Source: Bacillota bacterium | GTDB taxonomy: Bacteria > Bacillota_A > Clostridia > Acetivibrionales > DUMB01 | Reading direction: 5' to 3' | Assembly (NCBI GenBank): GCA_023621975.1 | Contig: JAMOAC010000007.1 | Location: 1 to 9,781, forward strand | DNA length: 9,781 nucleotides | Part shown: in pieces, positions 1 through 6,884 of the stretch | Layout: every line of letters starts with the position of its first letter | Position numbering within the stretch: position 1 is the stretch's first letter | Made by a program: the position numbers and the translations under genes | The notes under the pieces: generated by a model | What the model was told of the DNA's origin: nothing | Databases searched by the model: none | What the model saw: only the letters and a program-made list of their open reading frames with translations

Positions 1-125
1 AATATATTTGTTACAGCGTTAATGTAAATTTATTTAAAATAATATATAATATATGTAAACACAAACATAATATAAAAATCAGCTTACAAGTGAAAAAATA
101 ACAAATATACAAAAGGGGTTTATTT

Positions 126-1115
126 ATGGGCAAGGTAATTTCTGATAAATCAGTATGTGGTGAACTTCCTTCTGTATTAAAAGATTTTTTAAGCTACATG
201 GAGACGATCAGGGGTAAATCTCAAAACACGGTGAAAGAATACCTTTATGACATTCGCCTTTTTTTACGTTTTTTAAAAGTACATAAAAATTACACTAATG
301 AAACGGAATTTGACAAAATAGATATATCAGACGTTACCGTAGATCAATTAAAATCCGTCAGCTTGAGTGATTTGTATTCCTACATGTCTTTCTTAACCAG
401 CGAGCGAAATAACAGTTCAAGTGCACGCGCACGCAAGGTGGCAAGCCTTAAATCATTTTTCAACTATCTCACGAATAAAGCCAAAGTACTGGAATACAAT
501 CCGGCAAGCGAACTGGAATCGCCAAAAATCCTGAAAAGGCTGCCTAAATACCTTAATATAGAAGAAAGCAAGAGGCTTCTCAATGCCGTATCGGGAAAAA
601 ATAAGGAAAGGGATTTTGCAATACTGACTTTATTTCTGAACTGCGGGCTGAGGTTGTCAGAGCTGGTCAATATAAACCTGAACAAAATCAAAAACAATAC
701 CCTTACCGTTGTAGGTAAAGGCGGCAAAGAGCGCACAATATACCTGAACAATGCCTGCATTCATGCAATTCAAAATTATTTGAAAGTAAGGCCGGTGGAA
801 GGGGTTAAGGACAAAAACGCACTTTTTTTGAGCGAAAGAAAGCAAAGAATAAGCAATAAAACCGTACAGCACATTGTTAAAAAGTACATCGTATCATCCG
901 GCCTTGACCCGGAAAGATATTCCACTCACAAGCTCAGGCATACCGCTGCAACACTGATGTACAAATACGGTAAGGTTGATATCAGGGCACTTCAGGAAAT
1001 ACTTGGCCATGAGAGCATTTCAACAACCGAAATATATACGCACGTTGACAACCAGCAACTTCGAAATGCAGTAGAAAGCAATCCTCTTTCAAATTTTGTA
1101 AAAGATGATGAATGA
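126..1115 (+). CDS. xerC: Tyrosine recombinase, XerC/XerD type
   Basis: Site-specific DNA recombinase of the integrase family. Xer members resolve chromosome dimers at dif together with FtsK, acting in the cytoplasm at the division site. The 329-aa protein has an N-terminal SAM-like core-binding domain (about residues 15-120) and a C-terminal catalytic domain (about 140-315). All six catalytic residues are visible: R176 (in CGLRLSEL), K198 (in VGKGGKER), H268 and R271 (in HKLRH), H295 (in LGH) and the nucleophile Y304 (in EIYTHV). It is longer than the usual 295-305 aa; the extra part is a polar stretch at about 53-78 between N-terminal helices. The ATG at 126 follows AAAAGGGG (111-118) at good spacing. 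A TATAAT at 45-50 lacks a clear -35. No excisionase, att site or phage gene is nearby, so a housekeeping Xer role is likelier than a mobile integrase. XerC versus XerD cannot be settled from one gene. Confidence 0.9.
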   Translation: MGKVISDKSVCGELPSVLKDFLSYMETIRGKSQNTVKEYLYDIRLFLRFLKVHKNYTNETEFDKIDISDVTVDQLKSVSLSDLYSYMSFLTSERNNSSSARARKVASLKSFFNYLTNKAKVLEYNPASELESPKILKRLPKYLNIEESKRLLNAVSGKNKERDFAILTLFLNCGLRLSELVNINLNKIKNNTLTVVGKGGKERTIYLNNACIHAIQNYLKVRPVEGVKDKNALFLSERKQRISNKTVQHIVKKYIVSSGLDPERYSTHKLRHTAATLMYKYGKVDIRALQEILGHESISTTEIYTHVDNQQLRNAVESNPLSNFVKDDE

Positions 1116-1136
1116 CGCTCATTTTCATTAATATTG

Positions 1137-1165
1137 TTTACTTATCGGAAAAATTTATTTATAAT
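1137..1165 (+). promoter_or_regulatory. Candidate sigma-A promoter P1 of the LCP gene
   Basis: TTTACT (1137-1142, 4/6 to the -35 consensus), a 17-base spacer and a perfect TATAAT (1160-1165). Transcription would start near 1172, giving a leader of about 140 bases that contains the three-way-junction sequence. Such matches are easy to find in AT-rich spacers, so this is a prediction only. Confidence 0.5.
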
Positions 1166-1172
1166 GAAGGAA

Positions 1173-1238
1173 GCGCCTTACCAAAGGAACTTTGTTTATT
1201 GGTACCGGGTCTAATATTTTTAGACATATATCAGGCGC
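1173..1238 (+). ncRNA. Putative structured leader RNA (three-way junction)
   Basis: Three perfect 6-bp helices nest without conflict. P1 pairs GCGCCT (1173-1178) with AGGCGC (1233-1238). P2 pairs TACCAA (1179-1184) with TTGGTA (1199-1204) around a 14-base loop. P3 pairs GTCTAA (1209-1214) with TTAGAC (1220-1225) around a 5-base loop. P2 stacks directly on P1; the joining strands are CCGG (1205-1208) and ATATATC (1226-1232). It begins immediately after the predicted P1 transcription start. I do not recognise a known riboswitch class: purine, c-di-GMP, T-box and hammerhead cores do not fit. No U-tract follows, so it is not a plain terminator. The fold is read by eye; function is unknown. Confidence 0.4.
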
Positions 1239-1258
1239 ACAACAAGTATAAACGTAAT

Positions 1259-1287
1259 TTGATTTTTTGAAAATATATTACTATTAT
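1259..1287 (+). promoter_or_regulatory. Second candidate promoter P2 of the LCP gene
   Basis: TTGATT (1259-1264), a 17-base spacer and TATTAT (1282-1287, 5/6). It would start transcription near 1294 and give a leader of only about 20 bases, bypassing the structured sequence at 1173-1238. If both promoters work, the gene has a short and a long transcript. Confidence 0.4.
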
Positions 1288-1312
1288 TTGATATTTAGAA
1301 GAGGTAATGGAA

Positions 1313-2464
1313 ATGAATTTAAGGAGATTTTACTTCACTTTTACAACAATAATTGGGGTATTTTTGTTTGCAATAGGTTCAATTATGCTTGGATACATGA
1401 ATACCCTCAGCAAAGGAGAATTTGAGTTTAACGGCGGCGGCGATAAAACCGTGTTTGGAGAGTTACTGTCTCCTTTTGCAATAAGGAATGAGCCTGTTAA
1501 TTTTGTCCTTGTTGTAAGTGATAAATGGAGCGCCAATACTGACACGATACTGCTTGTTAATGTTGACCCCAATACAAGCAATGTCAACATCATGTCCATT
1601 CCCAGGGACACAAAGGTAAACGTCAGCGGCTTAAGCATACCGAAAATAAATGCCATTTATGCCAGCAAAGGCGGACCTTCAAAGCTTATAAGTACACTGA
1701 GCGATATGCTGGATATTAATATTAAATATTATGTGCACCTAAATATAAAGACTTTCAGGGAGATCATAGACCTCCTTGGCGGTGTGGTAATTGATGTTCC
1801 GCCGGGAATGGATTATGATGATCCGGTTCAGAATCTTCATATTCACCTTAAGCCGGGAAAGCGCCGCCTTAACGGAGAAGAGGCAGAACAGTTCCTTAGA
1901 TTCAGGAAGGCAAACTCCATGAGTAAAAACAAGGAATTGTTAAAGTACTATGACGGTTCCGATTTGAAAAGGATTGAAATGCAGCAGTATTTTCTCAAGG
2001 AACTTATACGACAAAAGGCCAATATTCTCTACTTGCCGAAAATTAATGACATTGTTAACTCAATATACAATAACCTTGAGACGAATATTACAATGAATGA
2101 AGTAACCAAGCTGATCAAAAGCTTTACCGGATTTAAGCCGGACAATGTGAAGTTTTTCACGCTGCCCGGACGTGCCGTTGATGACGGTTACTCATACTTT
2201 ATTTATGACAGGGATGAAGCACTTAAAATAACCAGTGAGTATTTCAAGTCCAGTGCTTCAGCCAGCAGTTTTGACAATGTCAATAAAGACAAAAAAAGCA
2301 GCAGTAAAGAAAGCAGCTCCAGCAGCGGAAAAAGCAGCGGGAAAACAAATAGCAACAGCGGCAAATCTTCCGAAAACAATAAGGCAAAGAAAGAAGATTT
2401 CACGGCAAACAACCCGTCAAACAGTGAAACATCAGTTAAGGGAACCGGTAGAGCAATGCCGTGA
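1313..2464 (+). CDS. LytR-CpsA-Psr (LCP) family cell-wall protein
   Basis: LCP enzymes act outside the membrane and transfer undecaprenyl-phosphate-linked glycopolymers, such as teichoic acids or capsule, to peptidoglycan. Counting from the in-frame ATG at 1307, one membrane segment lies at about residues 9-31, after a short Arg-containing cytoplasmic end, giving an N-in, C-out topology. The LCP domain spans about 65-310. It shows the Asp cluster S71-D72...D79, SIPRDT with R100, KINAIY, and FLRFRK (R198/R200) followed by DLKRIEMQQ (R222, Q226/Q227), matching the pyrophosphate-binding residues of the family. Residues 315-385 form a disordered Ser/Lys/Asn tail. I prefer the ATG at 1313 because AGAAGAGG (1297-1304) lies 8 bases from it but only 2 from the ATG at 1307. 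The exact glycopolymer cannot be told; no wall-polymer genes lie nearby. Confidence 0.9.
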   Translation: MNLRRFYFTFTTIIGVFLFAIGSIMLGYMNTLSKGEFEFNGGGDKTVFGELLSPFAIRNEPVNFVLVVSDKWSANTDTILLVNVDPNTSNVNIMSIPRDTKVNVSGLSIPKINAIYASKGGPSKLISTLSDMLDINIKYYVHLNIKTFREIIDLLGGVVIDVPPGMDYDDPVQNLHIHLKPGKRRLNGEEAEQFLRFRKANSMSKNKELLKYYDGSDLKRIEMQQYFLKELIRQKANILYLPKINDIVNSIYNNLETNITMNEVTKLIKSFTGFKPDNVKFFTLPGRAVDDGYSYFIYDRDEALKITSEYFKSSASASSFDNVNKDKKSSSKESSSSSGKSSGKTNSNSGKSSENNKAKKEDFTANNPSNSETSVKGTGRAMP

Positions 2465-2478
2465 TTTGCGCTTGAAAC

Positions 2479-2505
2479 AAAGGGGCAGTGTCAGGCTGCC
2501 CCTTT
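2479..2505 (+). terminator. Rho-independent terminator, probably bidirectional
   Basis: A 10-bp perfect stem, AAAGGGGCAG (2479-2488) with CTGCCCCTTT (2496-2505), encloses a 7-base loop and runs into T-rich ATTTATATTT. It begins 15 bases after the LCP stop codon. On the other strand the same hairpin runs into TTTGTTTC, so it may also end the convergent M18 transcript, whose stop lies about 72 bases away. Confidence 0.88.
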
Positions 2506-2576
2506 ATTTATATTTCTCCTTTCTTTGTTCATATCCTTATTTATTTTTTTACTATATTTCATTGCGCTTACATGCA

Positions 2577-4007
2577 TCAATAGTTGTAGAATGCCTTAAA
2601 CGCTTTATAGCACATATATACATCTATTTTGCTTGTTATTTCAAATGGGGCATGCATCGAAAGAATTGAAGCACCGCAGTCCAAAACCTGTGCTCCCAGG
2701 TTGGCAATGAACTGTGCTATCGTTCCTCCACCGCCCTGATCAACCTTTCCAAGCTCCCCACTTTGCCATATTATGCCATTTTCATTAAACAGCTTTCTGA
2801 TCTCGCCTACATATTCCGCGTTAGCGTCGCTTCCTCCAGCCTTGCCTCTTGCACCGGTATATTTTGTAATAACTATTCCATTGCCTAAAAATGAAGCATT
2901 CTTCTTTTCGTGTACTCCTTCGAAATTGGGGTCCACGGCAGGATTGACATCTGCAGAAAGGGCTTTTGTATTATATAACGTTTTGCGCAAAATTATATCC
3001 GAGTAGTTATCGGTAGTCAAGGCGCACAACGTGGCTATAAAGTTCTCAAAAAGGTTGGATTCTGCACCTGTATTGCCCATGCTGCCTATTTCCTCTTTAT
3101 CCGTTAAAAGGCATACAGCAGTCCTTTCAGGCTGTTCAATATCCAATATAGCCCTGAGAGCCGTGTATGAGCATACCCTGTCGTCCTGGCCGTAAGCGCC
3201 TACCATGCTCCTGTCAAATCCAACATCTTTTGCTTTAAAGGCAGGAACAATCTCTAATTCGGCAGATATCAGATCTTCTTCTATTATTCCGTACTTTTGA
3301 TTCAAAATATTCAGGATATTCAGCTTTATTTTTTCCTTAACTTTTTCATCATCATACGGAATTGAGCCAATAAGCAGATTAAGCCCCTCTCCCGTGATAC
3401 CTTCGCTCATTTTTTTCTGCATTTGTTCAGTTGCCAGATGCGGAAGCAGATCTGTAATTGTAAACACAGGGTCGCCCTCATTTTCTCCGATGGTGATTTC
3501 AACAATGCTTCCGTCTCCTTTGACCACTACTCCGTGTATTGCCAAAGGTATGGTAACCCACTGATATTTTTTTATTCCTCCGTAATAATGGGTTTCCATA
3601 AGCACCATGCCGCTGTCCTCATATATGGGGTTTTGTTTAATGTCAATTCTTGGCGCGTCCACATGACCTCCAACTAAATTGACGCCGTCTGAAACAGGCC
3701 TTTTTCCTATGACTGCCAGCAGCGCGGATTTGCCTCTTATAACACTGTACACTTTCATTCCCGGTTCAAGCTTCCTGCCTGAATCGGCAATTTCATCAAT
3801 GCACACGAACCCCTTTTCTTTTGCAAGTTTAACAGTTTCTTTTATAAATTCCCTTTCGGTTTTTCCCCTGTCAAGAAACTTCTTGTAGTCTTCACAAAAG
3901 CTGAAAGCTTTTTCCCTTTCTTCTTTTGAAGACTTTTCCCATGCATTTTTTGTATCGTAAGCAAGCTTATCCTTTAGAAGCTGACCTTCGGTCTTTTTTT
4001 CTTCCAT
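2577..4007 (-). CDS. M18 family zinc aminopeptidase
   Basis: Cytoplasmic metallo-exopeptidase that removes N-terminal residues from peptides; M18 enzymes are large dodecameric particles, often preferring acidic or hydrophobic ends. The 476-aa length suits the larger clostridial M18 type. Visible family landmarks are GGHVDAPR (H115 metal ligand, D117), GQDDR (273-277, bridging Asp), DKEEIGS (catalytic and ligand Glu 305/306), SADV (D353) and the C-terminal SMHAPFE (H452 ligand). The middle part (about 125-265) corresponds to the dimerisation/lid domain inserted in M18 catalytic domains. There is no signal peptide. The ATG is placed by a perfect AAGGAGG (4016-4022) 8 bases upstream. It is monocistronic: convergent with the LCP gene, divergent from the PHP gene. 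Substrate preference cannot be read from sequence. Confidence 0.92.
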   Translation of the reverse strand: MEEKKTEGQLLKDKLAYDTKNAWEKSSKEEREKAFSFCEDYKKFLDRGKTEREFIKETVKLAKEKGFVCIDEIADSGRKLEPGMKVYSVIRGKSALLAVIGKRPVSDGVNLVGGHVDAPRIDIKQNPIYEDSGMVLMETHYYGGIKKYQWVTIPLAIHGVVVKGDGSIVEITIGENEGDPVFTITDLLPHLATEQMQKKMSEGITGEGLNLLIGSIPYDDEKVKEKIKLNILNILNQKYGIIEEDLISAELEIVPAFKAKDVGFDRSMVGAYGQDDRVCSYTALRAILDIEQPERTAVCLLTDKEEIGSMGNTGAESNLFENFIATLCALTTDNYSDIILRKTLYNTKALSADVNPAVDPNFEGVHEKKNASFLGNGIVITKYTGARGKAGGSDANAEYVGEIRKLFNENGIIWQSGELGKVDQGGGGTIAQFIANLGAQVLDCGASILSMHAPFEITSKIDVYMCYKAFKAFYNY

Positions 4008-4066
4008 AAACTTTTCCTCCTTCTATGCTTAATAATACGTCCAGTATTGTATCTAATTTTCCACAA

Positions 4067-4099
4067 GCCGCTTATAATTATCTGTAAAAGCGGCATCAA
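4067..4099 (-). promoter_or_regulatory. M18 gene promoter with embedded inverted repeat
   Basis: Read on the - strand: TTGATG (4099-4094), a 17-base spacer, then TATAAG (4076-4071, 5/6 to the -10 consensus). A perfect 7-bp inverted repeat, GCCGCTT (4067-4073) and AAGCGGC (4088-4094) with a 14-base gap, overlaps the -10 and touches the -35. A protein bound there would compete with RNA polymerase, so it is a candidate operator. The promoter match is moderate; the repeat itself is certain. Confidence 0.45.
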
Positions 4100-4246
4100 A
4101 CATGATTTTTTTAATCAGTACAATTCATTATATATGATTATATATCCAAAGGCGTTGAAAATAAACACAAGTGTGATAATTTTAAGCAAAAGGGGTAAAT
4201 TTAAACTATCTAAAGAAAAGACACAAATACAAATATTTCACGTAAT

Positions 4247-4275
4247 TTGTAATTTCATCGGTTTAATGATAGAAT
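4247..4275 (+). promoter_or_regulatory. Candidate promoter of the PHP gene
   Basis: TTGTAA (4247-4252, 4/6), a 17-base spacer and TAGAAT (4270-4275, 5/6). The start would fall near 4281-4282, in the centre of the palindrome at 4276-4285, leaving a leader of about 128 bases that carries the tandem repeats. Confidence 0.45.
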
Positions 4276-4285
4276 ATTCCGGAAT
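4276..4285. promoter_or_regulatory. Perfect 10-bp palindrome at the predicted start site
   Basis: ATTCCGGAAT is its own reverse complement and directly abuts the predicted -10 of the PHP promoter. The position suits a repressor operator. No regulator gene is in the window to pair with it. Confidence 0.4.
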
Positions 4286-4295
4286 TGTAAATTTT

Positions 4296-4387
4296 AAACC
4301 AAGAGTATTTGGAAATTAAAGCCAAAGATATTTTGAAACCAAAGCTAATGATATTTTGAATTTATAAGCCAAGAATATTTGAAATTA
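4296..4387 (+). repeat. Four degenerate 23-bp tandem repeats
   Basis: Four units share the pattern A-A-G-C-C-A-A-G-A-(n)-TATTTTGAAATT. Their TATTT cores begin at 4306, 4329, 4352 and 4376, a period of 23, 23 and 24 bases. The third unit is the most diverged around its CCAAAG part. The array stops just before the PHP ribosome binding site (AAAAGGGG, 4395-4402). It could be repeated protein-binding sites about two helical turns apart, or simple slippage-derived repetition in AT-rich DNA. Confidence 0.6.
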
Positions 4388-4409
4388 TTAAGCGAAAAGG
4401 GGTAATAGA

Positions 4410-5225
4410 ATGATAGACTGCCACGTACACTGCAATTTTTCCCCCGACAGCGTCATGACGGCAGACACTGCCTGCCAGACTGCCATCGATAAGGGGCTTT
4501 CAGGAATAGCTTTTACCGATCATGTTGATATACACTATCCTTATCCTGACATAGTATCCATGAGCAAGCCTGAAGAATTTGAAAAATATTTTGAAAGCAT
4601 AGAAGAAATAAAGCAGAAATATAAATGCAGACTAAAAGTGCTGACGGGTATTGAGATAGGCGTGATGCACGATACAATTGATGAAAACCGTAAAATCGCC
4701 CGGCAATATAATTTTGACTATGTCCTGGCATCGGTGCATGTTGTTGACGGTATGGACCCCTATAAGCTGGACTACTACAATAATAAAACAAAATATCAGG
4801 CTTTTGAAAGATATCTGCAGGAAATATACAGAGTTATTACTCTTTTTAACGACTTTGACATGTTCGGGCATTTTGATTATGTAATCAGGCCGGCTGATTA
4901 TCCTGACCGTTCACTCAGATACAGCGACCACAGCGACATTTTTGATTCCATATTCAAGGAGCTTGTTTCAAAAGGAAAAGGTTTTGAAATCAACACGGGT
5001 TCCTACCGGGACAGGACAGACGGAAAGAAACTTGCTGAATATGATATAAGTATTTTGAAAAGATATAGAGAACTTGGAGGAGAACTTGTGTGTCTGGGCT
5101 CCGATGCCCACAGGCCTCAGCATATCGGCCTGAAATTCAGCCGATTCAGCGAGCTGATAAAGGAAGCAGGTTTTAAATACACTGTCCATTTTGAACGAAG
5201 AAAACCGGTATTTACTAAATTATAA
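4410..5225 (+). CDS. PHP-domain phosphatase, histidinol-phosphatase (HisJ/HisK) type
   Basis: Metal-dependent phosphoesterase; the HisJ/HisK class hydrolyses L-histidinol phosphate to histidinol in histidine synthesis. The 271-aa protein is one PHP barrel with all metal-site motifs in order: H5-x-H7 (DCHVH), D37-H38 (FTDHVD), E82 (TGIEIG), H110 (ASVHVVDG), H154 (MFGHFD) and D232-x-H234 (GSDAHRP). Length and the closing SDAH segment fit histidinol-phosphatases better than polymerase-type PHP domains. The ATG is supported by AAAAGGGG (4395-4402), 7 bases upstream. No other his genes lie in the window, so the true substrate could be another phosphate ester. It ends 19 bases from the convergent mnmA stop with no hairpin between them, so the two transcripts probably overlap. 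Confidence 0.85.
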   Translation: MIDCHVHCNFSPDSVMTADTACQTAIDKGLSGIAFTDHVDIHYPYPDIVSMSKPEEFEKYFESIEEIKQKYKCRLKVLTGIEIGVMHDTIDENRKIARQYNFDYVLASVHVVDGMDPYKLDYYNNKTKYQAFERYLQEIYRVITLFNDFDMFGHFDYVIRPADYPDRSLRYSDHSDIFDSIFKELVSKGKGFEINTGSYRDRTDGKKLAEYDISILKRYRELGGELVCLGSDAHRPQHIGLKFSRFSELIKEAGFKYTVHFERRKPVFTKL

Positions 5226-5244
5226 ATAAACTGCTCCCTTATTA

Positions 5245-6333
5245 TTACTGCCTGCTTTCTATTACTCCTCCTCCGACAACTATGTCACCGTCATAGAAAA
5301 CTACAGACTGGCCTGGAGTTATGGCTCGCTGGGGACTGTCAAACACTACTTTCACCCTGCCATTGTCCACAGGGCTTATCACAGCGTCTGCTTCGCTGGC
5401 ATTATATCTTATTTTTGCCTTTACTCTCATCTCCCCTTCCAACCTGTCAATGGAGATGAAGTTTACGTCACTTGCTATCAGGGTGTCGGAATAAACCTCT
5501 TCTTCTTCCCCCAGCACTACTCTGTTGTTCTTAACATCAATAGCCACTACATACATTGGCTTGCCTAAAGCTATTCCAAGGCCTTTTCTCTGCCCTATTG
5601 TGTAAAATATAATGCCTTTGTGCCGTCCCAGAACGTTACCTTTTGTATCCACAAAATCCCCCGGCTCAATAGGGGCATTGGTGTTTTCAGTAATAAACCT
5701 TGCATAATTATTATCTTCCACGAAACATATTTCCTGGCTGTCAGGCTTTGAGGCAACGGTAAGGCCCAACTCCCTGGCAATTTCCCTGACTCGTTCCTTT
5801 GTATAGTCTCCTACAGGCATCAGAGTTCTTGCCAGTTGTTCCTGGGTAAGATTGTAGAGAGCATAGGTTTGGTCTTTCCTGTCTGTCACTGATTTCCTTA
5901 AAAGATACCTTCCCCGTTCCTCACTGTATTCAATTCTTGCGTAATGTCCCGTGGCAACATAATCAATCCCCATTGCCATTGCCTTGTTCAGCATGGCTCC
6001 GAATTTGACATACCTGTTGCATGCAATACAAGGATTCGGGGTTCTTCCGCTAAGGTATTCATTCTTAAAATAGTTAATAACCCTTTCTTCAAATATATCC
6101 TTGAAGTTAAGCACGTAATATGGTATACCAAGCTTTGCCGCAACTCTTCTGGCATCGTCTACGGCAGAAAGAGAACAGCATCCACCCTCAACAGCCTTTC
6201 TTTCTTCTCCCATGTCCATCCATATCTGCAGGGTGACACCTATTACATCGTATCCTTTTTTCAGTAATAAAGCGGCGGCTACAGAACTGTCAACACCGCC
6301 GCTCATACCTACCATTACTTTTTTTCTTTCCAT
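5245..6333 (-). CDS. mnmA: tRNA-specific 2-thiouridylase MnmA
   Basis: Adenylates and thiolates U34 of the Lys, Glu and Gln tRNAs to give 2-thiouridine, using sulfur relayed as persulfide. The 362-aa length is normal. The N-terminal PP-loop is GMSGGVDSS (residues 9-17), the tRNA-binding part follows, and the C-terminal beta-barrel covers about 285-362. Catalytic cysteines are C102 (NPCIAC) and C203 (QEICFV), matching the C102/C199 pair of the E. coli enzyme. The conserved TGHYAR and DQTYALY segments are present. AAAGGG (6342-6347) lies 8 bases before the ATG. It is the third gene of nifS-nifU-mnmA. With no tus relay genes in view, direct sulfur transfer from the adjacent desulfurase, as known for B. 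subtilis YrvO-MnmA, is the natural inference. Confidence 0.97.
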   Translation of the reverse strand: MERKKVMVGMSGGVDSSVAAALLLKKGYDVIGVTLQIWMDMGEERKAVEGGCCSLSAVDDARRVAAKLGIPYYVLNFKDIFEERVINYFKNEYLSGRTPNPCIACNRYVKFGAMLNKAMAMGIDYVATGHYARIEYSEERGRYLLRKSVTDRKDQTYALYNLTQEQLARTLMPVGDYTKERVREIARELGLTVASKPDSQEICFVEDNNYARFITENTNAPIEPGDFVDTKGNVLGRHKGIIFYTIGQRKGLGIALGKPMYVVAIDVKNNRVVLGEEEEVYSDTLIASDVNFISIDRLEGEMRVKAKIRYNASEADAVISPVDNGRVKVVFDSPQRAITPGQSVVFYDGDIVVGGGVIESRQ

Positions 6334-6401
6334 TTTGCCAACCCTTTTATCATCTGCTGTTTTTTATAACGAATTCATTCGTCTTTTTGTTATAGCAAAA
6401 T

Positions 6402-6884
6402 TTATTCGTCGTTTTTTATTCTGTGAATATCATCACATCTTCTGCTGCAAAGATTACTTTCATATTCTTCGTCTTCTTTGCCTTTGTCATCTTTTTTGTT
6501 TTCTGCGTCCTCCAACATGCCGTTTCTCCTTTTATAATCGTCGATTGCTGCCCTGATGGCTTCCTCGGCAAGATTGGAACAGTGCATTTTTACAGGAGGC
6601 AATCCGTCAAGCGCCTCTGCAACCACCTTATTTGTAATCTTAAGAGCTTCTTCTATGGTTTTACCTTTCACAAGCTCCGTTGCCATACTGCTGGTAGCTA
6701 TGGCAGCACCGCAGCCGAAAGTCTTAAATTTGGCATCTACAATTACGTTGTCCTCTATTTTAAGATACATTTTCATTATGTCTCCGCATTTTGGATTACC
6801 TACCTGGCCGACCCCGTTAGCATCAGATATTTCCCCTACGTTTCGGGGATTCATAAAATGATCAATGACCTTTTCACTATACAT
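6402..6884 (-). CDS. nifU: NifU/IscU-type Fe-S cluster assembly scaffold
   Basis: Scaffold on which Fe-S clusters are built from NifS sulfur before transfer to apoproteins. The IscU-like core fills residues 1-122, with three ligand cysteines C33 (PKCGD), C58 (FGCGAA) and C102 (MHCSNLA), and D35 next to the first. The protein has 160 aa, whereas the single-domain family usually ends near 120-145. The additional tail (about 123-160) is rich in Asp, Glu and Lys and ends with CSRRC (C146, C150); it does not match the C-terminal Nfu or central ferredoxin domain of full-length NifU. The start ATG overlaps the nifS stop in TAATG, and AGAGGG inside the nifS end serves as its binding site. A 68-base gap separates it from mnmA. 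Confidence 0.93.
   Translation of the reverse strand: MYSEKVIDHFMNPRNVGEISDANGVGQVGNPKCGDIMKMYLKIEDNVIVDAKFKTFGCGAAIATSSMATELVKGKTIEEALKITNKVVAEALDGLPPVKMHCSNLAEEAIRAAIDDYKRRNGMLEDAENKKDDKGKEDEEYESNLCSRRCDDIHRIKNDE

Larger units (their letters stand above)
4008..4409. other. Divergent regulatory spacer between M18 and PHP genes
   Basis: A 402-bp, very AT-rich region with no supportable gene. It holds the M18 ribosome binding site (4016-4022), a - strand promoter with an inverted repeat (4067-4099), a + strand promoter (4247-4275) followed by a palindrome (4276-4285), four degenerate 23-bp repeats (4296-4387), and a near copy of the PHP ribosome-binding region at 4182-4199. It is much longer than two back-to-back promoters need. 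Confidence 0.7.

Noticed and set aside
11..27. Hairpin TTACA-N7-TGTAA at the left edge
   Set aside because: Only 5 bp and AT-rich; the gene to its left is not visible, so a terminator cannot be supported.
34..61. Possible dif site before xerC
   Set aside because: ATATGTAAACA (51-61) matches the XerD arm of Firmicutes dif at 9 of 11 bases, but the 11 bases on the other side of the 6-base centre do not match a XerC arm. A chance match in AT-rich DNA is likelier.
1111..1125. Terminator of xerC
   Set aside because: AATGA-CGC-TCATT gives only a weak 5-bp AT-rich stem overlapping the stop codon, and the following bases are not a T-run.
2235..2669. 144-codon open frame overlapping the LCP tail
   Set aside because: It is a shadow frame created by the AGC-rich Ser/Lys repeats and runs through the terminator hairpin into the M18 gene.
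4047..4319. Open frame of 90 codons in the divergent spacer
   Set aside because: It begins with TTG without a ribosome binding site, has AT-driven composition, overlaps predicted promoter and repeat elements, and resembles no family.
6370..6381. CGAAT-TC-ATTCG inverted repeat in the nifU-mnmA gap
   Set aside because: Short and AT-rich, followed by no T-run in the right place; it also resembles the nearby nifU 3' end (ACGAATAA), so local repetition explains it.
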